From Pomphorhynchus laevis (taxonomy: Eukaryota > Acanthocephala > Palaeacanthocephala > Echinorhynchida > Pomphorhynchidae), in the NCBI GenBank assembly GCA_012934845.2, contig WNNJ02003518.1, positions 124,001-188,000 on the forward strand: 64,000 nt of DNA. The letters run 5' to 3'. Positions 22,957 through 35,100 of the stretch are shown here, piece by piece. How positions within the stretch are numbered: the stretch's first letter is position 1; each line of letters begins with the position of its first letter. The position numbers and the translations under genes were made by a program. The notes beneath the pieces were generated by a model. It ran no database searches and was not told where the DNA came from. It saw only the letters and a list, made by a program, of their open reading frames with translations.

Positions 22957-23115
22957 TTAGCTATACAATTTCAGTAACTCATAGAATTCCGCGAGTGGTA
23001 ATTTGATGCGTAAATTACGGTCTTGTTCCATAGACTTAATTAACGGCTTCCAATCGAAATCAGATTTACGTGCACAGTTAACTGCAACCCAACTTAAGTG
23101 ATCGAGATACAAAGA
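22957..23115 (-). CDS. NRDE2: NRDE2 exon 8 (C-terminus)
   Basis: The GTTTAG acceptor precedes SLYLDHLSWVAVNCARKSDF, then DWKPLIKSMEQDRNLRIKLP, LAEFYELLKLYS and TAA (22959-22957). The ending m-E-x-x-LR-x-kLPL-E--eLL is the conserved NRDE2 C-terminus. Phase 0 entry fits exon 7. Confidence 0.88.
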   Translation of the reverse strand, partial: SLYLDHLSWVAVNCARKSDFDWKPLIKSMEQDRNLRIKLPLAEFYELLKLYS

Positions 23116-26100
23116 CTAAACAAAAAACAAATGCTAATGCACATGATTGAAATTTATAAATTAATAATAATGTTAAATAAAATTCAGATAATTCAAATAA
23201 TTATTAATCATTAATAATATTAAAATAATACATTAAACATTAAAATAAAAGTCCGATGTAATTTATTTAAAATTAACTGAGTTTTTAGGCAACCTACAGT
23301 GGTTTGCTGATCCTGCTTGAAAATTCAAAATTGAAATTATGATTAATAAAAAGAATTTGAAAAACTCAGGTCGGTCTGAATAATTAAAAATTAAATCTGT
23401 CTTGATATGTCGAAGAATTAAGAAACGTATGATATTCTAGATTTAAAACAGACATAAGAGAGCAAAAGCAAATAAGTTTTGTAGTGATATGTGAAACAAA
23501 AATAAAAACGAAAGAGATAAATAATTTATTTCTTTTATCAAATAAAATAAATTCAATAAAAATAACGAAATTTAAGGAATCACGAATATATCTCTTTTAA
23601 TTTTTTAAGGAAAACCATTTATACTATATTTCAGCAGTTATTATGTCATATTCAAAGCGGATTCAATTGCGGGTTTTATATATTAATGTAAATGAAATGT
23701 AAACTTTAAATTTATTCCTGCCTTCTAAACACCAAAGATTAAAAATAAACGCTACATAAATCATTTACAGTTAAAGAAGATTTGAGATATTCTAGATTAA
23801 ATAGAAAGATATAAACCAAAGCGATTAAATAAGTTTTGTGGTGATATCTGAAAATAAATTAAATAGAAATAACTGATCTAATTTATTAGTAAGCTAGTCG
23901 AAATAATTATATTTAATACTATCCATTGAAACGACATCATTTTTTATAAAAAGCCATTTTATACATGTACACTAGGGTTGTTGCCACTTTATATATTATA
24001 TTTAAACTGCAACATTTATTTTTCAAGCATTATCAACTTGTTCAATACAAGGTTTACTACATACAATCTTTGTACGGTCTTTAGCAGGATGTTTGATAAA
24101 ATCAGGTTTTTGTGCAATTTTGGTATGTTCTAAAAGCGTTTGTTATATTTAAAAAAAGAAGTCACATACATCTAGTTCAAAGCTTGTATTTTTACATAAA
24201 ATGCAAGCTTATTTCAATTTACAAAACCGACATAATAAATCAGGTTTTAGTTATTTTATTGTAAGACCTTAAGGACAATTTAATTCACACATATTTACAT
24301 TTATTATAATCGTTTTACTATAATAATAAGATTTTCTTAATAGAAAAAACAAAGTACATAACATAAAGTAACATAGAAAATGTCATAAATCAAAGACAAC
24401 AAACAGTCTAATGTAGTCTGCAGACCAATCAATCACTTTCGTCTTCCAAACTTTCACGGCCCCAAATCCATTGGGATCTGAGCCCCCAACCAATCCAACA
24501 CGCCGCTTTCCGACTGAACCACCCAGGGTCTTTCACCCTTCCCTCGGAGAATCCAATCGGCGCGGACGATGCTGGGTAAACGAGAGACGAGGAGCTTAAT
24601 AAACCTTAGCCTTTGCTCTGGGAAACGTCCTCTTGAAAAGAAGACTAATCCCGAGATAGCCCAGATACCCCAAAGGCGTACCTGGGTTTTCCCATTTAAC
24701 GACAGATGCTGGGCCAGTTTCAGGGCTCATCTAGCTCTCTTCAGGATACGTTAAAGGTTTTACTGTTGAAACCGAATTTAAAAGGATTCGACAGCGCTGA
24801 ATCTTTTCAAGTTTAATGCATTGCAAAAGTAAAAAATAAATTGGATCACGGAAACTTTGATATTTGTATTTTAAGAAAATGTGGATCAGAATGTAAGAAA
24901 CTCTTAATTTTCAATAGGAATAAGTGATTCATAGGGTATTAAACTTAGAATATTTTAAAGATCAATATCGACATTTAAATCAATACTATATTTTCTAAAA
25001 TATTTTAAAGATCAATGATTTCAAATTTCGTTTTATTTAATTGGTTTTTAATTAAATATTAAAGGAAAACAACGTTATAGCTTTTGCATGATATTAGAAA
25101 GACAAAATGATTAATGATTTAGTCATGAATCATGATCAAGTGTCAATAGAAATAAGTGATGCACAGGATATTAAAATTAGAAATTGACTTTTAAAATTTA
25201 AAAAAATAAATATTTTTCATTTTACATGTAAATTTAAATAGAACTTCTACAATATTTTAAAGAAGGTCTATAAATTTAAATAGACTTTCTACGGTATTTT
25301 AAAGATCAATGATTATAAATTTCGTTTTATTATATAGGTTTACAATTAAATATTAAAGGAAAAGAACGTTATTAAAATAGCTTTTGCGAGATATTAACAA
25401 GACAACATATTTAATAAATCAGTCATGACTCACTGATTTTATAATTAATTATGCCATCAATTGTAAATGGGAATTAACGCTACACGAACTGAAATTTTAT
25501 TTAAAAATATAATAATATTTGTAATGTATTAAAATTTTATAATTATCTAGTAAAAACTTATAACTTGCCAATGATTATAATGAAAAATATCGAACACATG
25601 GTTGTAATGCAGAAATAAATCAAGGTATAAAGGGCATTGGAACATCATATGATCAATTTAAATTGACTTCGAATTCTTACTGAATATCAAGCGGATTTTT
25701 ACGATTTCGACTATTGCATTTTCATATCATAACTTAATTTTATATCGCATTATTTTTAATTGAATACTAAATCGATTCTTCACTTATATGTTTTAGTTAT
25801 TGATTGAACAAGGGGGACTGAAAAAAACATTATTTTTATTAAAGATTTGTACAATTTTGGACAGCCAATTATGTATTAATATTATGTTATATTATTGCAA
25901 TATTATTTGTATATATTATCAATTATTTCGATCAATTATTTTATTAATTTTTATTTTCGAATAAAATTATTTAAAAGTATCAATAAACCATTATAAACAA
26001 TTATTTCGTATTCCGTTATGTCTGAGAACTTTAAATCATTTGTTAAGATTGTTCGCTCATGTCTTAATTATCGATTTAACAAGAGAGTGAAACATTTTGT

Positions 26101-29100
26101 ACTAGAAATTAGTCACATTTTCGTCAGCTGACTGCGATCGAAAATATTGACAGCTGACCACTTGCCCAGTTATACAGTTCTTTAAAGAGAGAATAAAATA
26201 AGGATCCATTATATGTGACTGTCAAAGGAAATAAATATCCAAGAACATTCTTCATCTCGCGTTCCTGTTTGCGATTTCGTTTCAAGCTCTTTATAACATT
26301 AAGATAAATTGTTCAAGCAACGATAATTTTGTATTATTTAGATAATCAATTATAATTGATTATATCATTGATATAATTATATAATTTGAAATTGTAGTTA
26401 TTAATATATTGTTCACCCATATGTTATTGATTGAATTAGAGAGTGACATAAATTTGTTTTTTTTAATTAATCGAATTTCTGTTAGTTGACTGTACGACAT
26501 ACAGACTGATAGGTTTTTCAATAATAGTTATTTATCGGAAATTCTACTATTTTGAAAAAACTATTTGATTCTCCATATCATCAACAATTATAATTTAAAA
26601 ATTAATTATAATTTTGTTACATTCATGTTGTTCAATTATAATTAATTATATAATCAATACAATTATAAACAAGGATATCATCTATATTGATTCACATATT
26701 TTCACATATTATTCACCTTTTAACATCTTGTTTTATAAACTTTAAATATATGTATATATTTATAATTATATAAATGCATCAATTAATTGAGTTACGTAGT
26801 TTATACAATAAAAATATGTTCTCAAAAAAGTTTATATAAAATTTATATAGTTGTGTTAATATAAAATACATAAGATAAAATATCTTGAGTATTAAAGTTA
26901 CCTTATTAAAAGGCAACTGCAATCTACTATCGGTGAACGCCAATTCGCTTTCCAGGTCACTTAGAAATTGACAAGAGAATCTACTTCGTAATCGGTGAAA
27001 TAGAACGCAATTTGGGTAGAAATCGATCACTTTCTTAATAAGATTTTTCATTTTATATATCGGAGGTATTGTTGAGCATTCATCTAGATTAAACGAAATT
27101 ATATCAAACTCAGAAATTTCAAATCAGATAAATTTAAATTCGATCGATAATAAAATATAAACAGCTCACATCCCTTCCTTATTCACTGGCCAGTTATCAA
27201 CATTATTGTTTATATAAATTGCATATATTATTTATACAAATAACATATATTTTATTAATAAATTAAATAACAAATAACGCTTTTTTCGAGTGTATAATTT
27301 GCGAATGACTTTCTTATATTTATGGCCTTTCCAGCACCAAAAACGTATCACAAGCATTTGAAAGAATGTAACCACAATAAGACAGCGACGCAGAATACGC
27401 ATTTTTAAGTCAAACGCGTAATGCCCAAAACTTTTTAATTTCGGATTTCAGTTTGGCTAAACTAACAGAACTTTAATTTCATATATCAGTTTATCTTGAA
27501 ACAGCAACAATAAAAGGCTTTTAAATTTTACTATTTGTATTACATTTATGCAATATATTTATTTAATTATTTAATTTATTTTGTAACTAAAATCATTATT
27601 TGATTTTTGTTAGAGAGGAGATCTCTATGTGATAATAAACCTGAAAAAATTATCAATAATCTAATAGAAAACTTAACGTGGGGCTTATTATTAGAAAACG
27701 AGACCGACTTTGTAGGATTTTTAACTTAAATAGATTTAAATTTAATTAAATTGAATAGTACCGATAATCTAATGGAAAAATAAACGTGAGGTTTATTATT
27801 AGAAAAATAACATCGTCTTCGTATGGATTTTTAACTTAAATTTGAATTTAACATAAATTGAAAAGCATTGACTTTATCTTATACAAAATATCAGCTAAAA
27901 AATAAACTTAATAAAGAATTATTAAAGCTGGATCAAAGAAAAAAGGAAAATTTTATTTGATATTTCGCTAACTCCTGTTAGCATCTCCAGAAAATTACTT
28001 GTAATATTCTGAAGATACTAACAGAAGTAAGCGAAATATCAAAAACAATTACCTCTTTTCTTTGATCCAGCTTCAATATTTATTTATCAATAACGAATCA
28101 TTATCAACTATTTAAAATATTATGTATACTTTATATTATACTGCATATAATATAACATTTCTATCATATATTAGATATTTTCTATGAAAAGCGAAAACAA
28201 AACTTAAAATCTCACATAAAAAAACAGTTTTATGAAGAGTACAAAATACGTAGACACTGTTAACTGATGTGAATTATTTAGAAACCGACAAAAATGTCGT
28301 TCAAAAATGATGCTAACATATGTGTTAGCATCAATTACAAGATTGTAATTTCCTGAAGATGCGAACAGAGGTTAGCGAAATATCAAACAAAATTTTACTC
28401 CTTTCTTTGATCCAGCTCCAATCATTCATTCTCCTTATTATTGCTGGTGAATAGCTTCTATTTAGGAACATGTTAAATCCGTGTCTGTCTTTTCTGAAGA
28501 TGGTATTAGGGAAATATCGAAAATTACACAATTCTTACGTATTACGCTACTTTCATCTGTAATGAAAGTAGCTTAATTATTAGCTCTTATATAGTAGCTT
28601 AGCTCTTATTTCTTAATAATTGCAATTATTAAAATATAGATTTATTAAAATTATTGCTAATTTCTGAAGATGCTAAAGTGAAATATCAAATAAAATTTTA
28701 CCTTTTTTGATCCAGCTTCAATAATTGTATTTCAATAAAATAAACTTAATCTGAAAGAAATGAAAGAAAAAGGTTATTTGAGTAACCTTTTTTCATATGT
28801 TTTCCACATTTCACATAATTTTTGATGCAATTTTTTCACATGCCTACCGGATCACTCGGTGTGCATTAATCGGTACTTACTGATATCGTTTGCCGAGAAT
28901 TATGGGAAGTCTAGTATATATGTACATGCGGGGTTTGTGCAATCAGTGCAGAGGGGATATGAGAACGAAGTCAATGATGCATAGAACATTTATTAAAGTT
29001 TGACAATGAAGGCCCGAATTGCTGAAAAATATGAAGTATGTACGCGGGAAACATAATTTTGGAAAATTTAATAAAATTTATGAAAAATATGACTTTTTAT

Positions 29101-32100
29101 TATTTGCACGATATTAATCGGTACTCACTATTTATCAAAATAAAATATTTTATTTTAAAATAAAAAAAAACTCAAAAAAAAAAAAAGATTTTGATATAAT
29201 TTTAAATTTTAAAGCGGGAACAAGAATAATACATATTCAATAAATATTTATTATTAAATATTTTAATTTATTAAATATAAATTTAATAAATAAATTTATT
29301 AAATATTTGGCCAGCTAATTAATATAACATCATCAGAAAAAACTTGTTTATATTTTTATTTCAAAATGATAATTTAATTAAAATTTTGATTCTAATCAAA
29401 TAAATTATATTGCTTTGATTTATCACAAGTGCAAAATTAAAATTTAATCACAATTTATAATTTAAATTGTTGATTTATCACAAAACTCAATCTGAAAAAT
29501 TATTTAAAAAATTATCTCGCAATAAAAAATAATAGTTTTATCAAGCAATGAATACATTTATTTTGTTTTGCTAATCCTGTTCTAATATTCAACATTTTTA
29601 AAGTATTTTTCGTATTGTACAGTAGAAAATGTAGTCACGATGGCTCGGTAATCGTTACGATTGTTCGTTATACCTTTCGCTCATCGCCACGATTTCAAAT
29701 GCATAAATTTATAATATTTCACTGGTTGTATTGTAATACCTTTACAAGCAGTGATCGTTCGAATTTTGTCGTTTTCCACGTACAAATACATTAACGCAGC
29801 GATCCAATCAAATTCGATCCACTGTCTTACAGTTGTATAATACTGGTAACGTAATAACTTTTCAATAATGAAGATAGCCAAATGACAATCATATACAACA
29901 TACGGCGGGTTATCGGTGACTTTGCTATAATTTAAGTCAATCATCACGGAACAGAATTTAGCAAACTGCTCTGTCGATATGACATTACATTGAACAGCCA
30001 GTTTCGCGTAGTGTAGAAAACGTCTGTATTTAACATGTCCAAATTGTTCAATGTCCTCCTCAGTTAGGGATTCGCTGAAAACAGACTTATCCTTTTCTAG
30101 TAAAGCTATAATCATCTTTATATTGAACAAATTAAGTTCGTTGAGATCTTCATCGGTGCTGATTAACTTAGCATCCATTTGAATATTGGTAAGAATATTT
30201 GAAGCATTATCAAATTGTGCTATTATAATCGGTAGTGGTGGTTTATTCCCTAGTTGCCCTTGATTTTCAGAAGGATACATTTTCAAGAATGCTGCGAATA
30301 ATTCAACGTTCTGGCGTCTGGTTGACAAAACTTGAATAGCGTCATTTTTCGAAAACGACATTTGCAAAAGCAATACCGTTCTTTGCATGTCTGTATAAGA
30401 TGTGAATGTTAAAAGTTGTTGGCACAAACGATTAAGATACTGTTTCGATTGTAAATACTTCATATGATTGATAACGCGACCTGCTAGCTTGGCGTTAGAT
30501 GTTATCAAATGATACAATGACGGAATATGTTCAATTAAGGTACACATCACATGACTGCTCAAACTAGGCAATAACGAGGGTCCGAGAATGAATACCAATT
30601 GTAGCAAGATCGTTGTAAGTAGCCGATGCTTGGCTCTCAGAGGAATTCGAAATACGAACAGATCAGAAAATTTAACGTATCTATCCGGATCTTCAAGTTC
30701 AGGGCTATCTTTATGATAAGGCATTACGTTAGTTATTTCGCGATGAACTTCATTCTGTAACCATTGTAATGGAGTGATCAAATCATTGTCAACGTTGAAT
30801 GCTTCGAATGGATCTTCACTTACTGTTGCTGCAGCTAAACAGATCTTTAGATAATTTAAACAAGCATAAAATAGATATTTGTTATGCAATTTTAGTCGCC
30901 TATAAAAAACATTACAGACCGAGTAGTATTATCTCGAAAATTTTGTAAACAATATTGCCATCAATATTCCAGAATATACTAATTCTTATCATTTTTTAAT
31001 TAATTTTGTTAATTATTAATATTATTAATAATTAATAATAATTAATGATTATAAATAATATTTTTTATTAATTAATCCCGGGTTTCGGCACCAGGTTGTT
31101 AAGTTATTTATTAATTAATTTTATACAAAACACTGTGCGAATGTTTTCTTAATGTTTATAATTTTTTAATTATAATTGATAAAACGCTTCTTGGGTTCAC
31201 CACAAATTTCGTTATATTTAGTCTAATTCTCACGTCAAAAAATGCATAATAAGCGTAAGGTCAAATTCGGATTAGATCTTGATATTTCCAGCCCTTACAA
31301 AAATAAAGCAGCATTAATATTAATATTGATAGTAATATAAAATATTAATATTAATAATTAATATTAATAAATTCATTATTAATACAATAATTCTATATTC
31401 TCATAATAAAATTACAAATAATTAATAAATAATCATATTACTGGTTAATATTAATATATAATATTAATATAATCACTATATTTATATTTTTATTTTATCT
31501 TCTAAAAAACAAAATTATAAATAATTAATAAATAATCATATTATTGATTAATATTGATAGTAATATTTTATATCAATATTAATATATAATATTTATATAA
31601 TCATTATAGAAATGCAATTATTCTATCTTCTCATAATTAAAATTATAAATAATTAACAAATAATCATACTATTGATTAATATTGATAGTAATATTAATAT
31701 TAATATAATCACTATATTTATATTTTTATTTTATCTCCTAAAAAACAAAATTATAAATAATTAATAAATAATCATATTATTGATTAATATTGATAGTAAT
31801 ATTTTATATCAATATTAATATAATCATTATAGAAATACAATTATTCTATCTTCTCATAATTAAATTAAAAATAATAAATAAATAATCATATTACTTATTA
31901 ATATTGATAGTACTATATAATATTGATATAATCGCTATATTAATATTTTTATTTTATCTTCTCATAATCAAAATTATAAATAATTAATAAAAAGTCATAT
32001 TATTGATTAATATTGATAGTAATATTTTATATCAATATTAATATAATCATTATAGAAATACAATTATTCTATCTTCTCATAAATAAAATTATAAATAATT

Positions 32101-35100
32101 AATAAAAAACAATATTACTGATTAATATTGAAAGTAATAAATAATATTAATATATAAAATTAATATAATCATTATGTTAATATAATTATTCTATCTTCTC
32201 ATAATTTAATTATTAAAAATATATATAAACAATCATATTACTGATTAATATTAATAGTAATATAAATTATCAATATTAGTATATAATATTAATATAATCA
32301 TTATGTTAATGCAATAATACTATATTCTCATAATTAAATTATAAATAATTAATAAATAATCATATTATTGATTAATATTGATAGTAATATTTTATATCAA
32401 TATTAATATATAATATTTATATAATCATTATAGAAATGCAATTATTCTATCTTCTCATAATTAAAATTATAAATAATTAATAAATAATCATACTATTGAT
32501 TAATATTGATGGTAATATTAATATATAATATTAATATAATCATTATATTAATACAATAATTCTATATTCTCATAATTAAATTATAAATAATTAATAAATA
32601 ATCATATTGATAGTAATATATATATTTATATAATCATTATATATAATTTGTAGATATTTGATACTTATTTCTAATGATTGATGCTGATGATCAATAAGCT
32701 AATGTAATTAATAGAATAACTTTGAATATTAAAATTTACTTTTTCAATTTGCAGTTTAAAATAATATGTGCATGTTTACTATCTACAGGTAATAAGAAAA
32801 ATGTATATTTGAAAATCAAAATCTTTCTATTACCATCCAAAGATTTGATGTATTTTGTCCAGTTTACATATTCCTCTTCGCCCAACCTCGGTCTTCCAGA
32901 CATCCAAAATGTTCGATAGCTCTCAATTGAAACCATTGCGTTATCTACGTCAGGTACAACGTTATATTCAAGAAGTGCCATATACAGAGCAATTGCTGTT
33001 TCGTGATAGCCAGCATCAGATAGTGCAAGCGCGTAGGAGAATAAAGTATCTAAACTTAAAGGAGAGTAAAGTATCTAAACAAACCCCTTGTAAATTACAT
33101 TTTTAAATTAATTGTTTCTTAATATTAAAATGCTAATTGAAATCATCTAAGATTATAAATCAAGAAATTTGTTCATTACTTTTTTATAAAATCAGCCCGA
33201 AATCTCTAAGATGAAAGAATAAATTAGTGCGAAATGATATTTAAAAAGAAATTTAATAATAACTCATTAAAAAATCACATTTTAAACGACAAAAATTAAA
33301 TTTGGAGAAATCAACTAGATATTGTGACTTATAAATGTGATTATGTAACGATTTAGTTAATAAAATGCTAATCCTTTAAAAATTGTAAAAAATCTTGTTT
33401 TATGGTATAACAAATATAACGTTTTTAAGGAGTTTCACCACAACATAAATTTCATTACTAGGACTGCAGTGCTGATTCAGAGTCAAATGCCTGACAATCG
33501 CAAAGCTTAAATCCATTGTAGTATAGAGTTCAAAACTGTCTCTCTAATCATCAGAAATACTACCAACGTTAGTATTATACAATAATTGCTGTCCTGCTAT
33601 CTAATCTAAGTCCGAGACATTTGAAATCACTAGAATGTTGAAGAAATGGGAAATCGCTAGATAAAATTTCTTTGTAATATTTATTATAATTTTATTTCTT
33701 ATATGAATTAAGAAATTCAAAAGATAATTAATAAAACATTATGTGAAGTAAAGCATGCAAAAACTATTAACTTACAAAATATACACATAACTGACTTTCA
33801 ACAGTATCATAAACTAATTTTATTTAAAAAAAATTGAATTTAATTGATTGAAATTGGTTAATTAAATAATAATTATTAAAATTAACAAATTTTATAAAGA
33901 ATTTTAAACCATGAATTAATAAATTAATAATTATTAATTTAAATTAGCAATTATCTGAATTAATTATTAATTATCTAAATAATAATTAATTATTTATTAA
34001 TTAATAAATAATAATTTATTAAAAAATATTATAAAACATTAAAATAAATTAAATTAAATACATTTTATTAATGTATTTATTTAAATACATTAAATAAATT
34101 ATTAATTATAAAACTAAATTAAATAATTTGTAAAAAAACGCACTTATTAAGTTCTCAAAGTTCTTGTATGTTCCCCCATTGTCTGTTATGTCTACGATCT
34201 GAATATTTAGGTATTCCTTAAAATCTCGTACAACATGCGACATATTAAGAGTACTTGAGCTTAAGAGAAAGTCCATGTACAACATCCATCCAGTATGATC
34301 AAATACGGATGTCCGTAACTCTTTGCGCCATTCGCTAACTAGTTCATCTGGTGATTCGCCCAACTGTCGACGCAGTCTAAACTCGATATCCTTCATTTGA
34401 AAGCATTTCTTGTCTGGATTTCTTTTCATAACTGATTGAAGTTTGTATAACAATGCTTTTAGACGTTTGTTTTTATCAGTTGACGATATAGAGGAAGCTG
34501 ATTGCTCAACCATCCATAGGTGTTTCCATTCTTGAACTGAAAAATTCTCAGTATCAGCAGATGACGTCATTACATCGTTATCAATTGCTAGTATTAAACT
34601 GGAATTGCGAAAGTATCGTTTCCAAGCAAGATCATGTGCACCAATATCCGATTTAATATTGATATTATACCTTATAGAATGCTTAAAGTATGTACGACTG
34701 GCTCCTATATTCGCAGAATCTTTAGTTCTGTCTAGCGTAAACTTTTCGTTTAACTGGCTTTGTACTATGGAAGCTTTCCTGAAAGAGAAATGTACAATTT
34801 AGCAAATTTTTAATTTAAGGAATAAATACAATTAAAAATCAATGCAAATTTCAACTTTTGTGAAATCTGAATCTACAAAATCAGTAATATATATGTATTA
34901 TCAGTAATATATGAATGTAATATAATCAGTAATATATGAAATTTTGACAATTCGCCGCTTGTCATGTAAATGGCGTTTAAACGCGTTTCTGAAACAGTAA
35001 TATGCAATTTCATAATAAATCACGGTGGGTTTATATATTCTGCCTAATTGTAATTATTCAAGTATGAATAATATTACAGTAAATTACTTTTTAATTATTA

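Noticed and set aside
24569-24754. Plus-strand 61-codon frame in NRDE2 intron 7
   Set aside because: Lies in the LINE 3' tail, which is in minus orientation; chance frame in GC-rich tail DNA.
29681-29739. Extension of NRDE2 exon 6 to the stop at 29681
   Set aside because: The AAAG|GTATTAC donor at 29739 joins exon 7 in the right phase and the extra residues have no family match.
32855-33106. Plus-strand 83-codon frame
   Set aside because: Antisense to NRDE2 exon 5, whose minus-strand protein is conserved and in phase with its neighbours.
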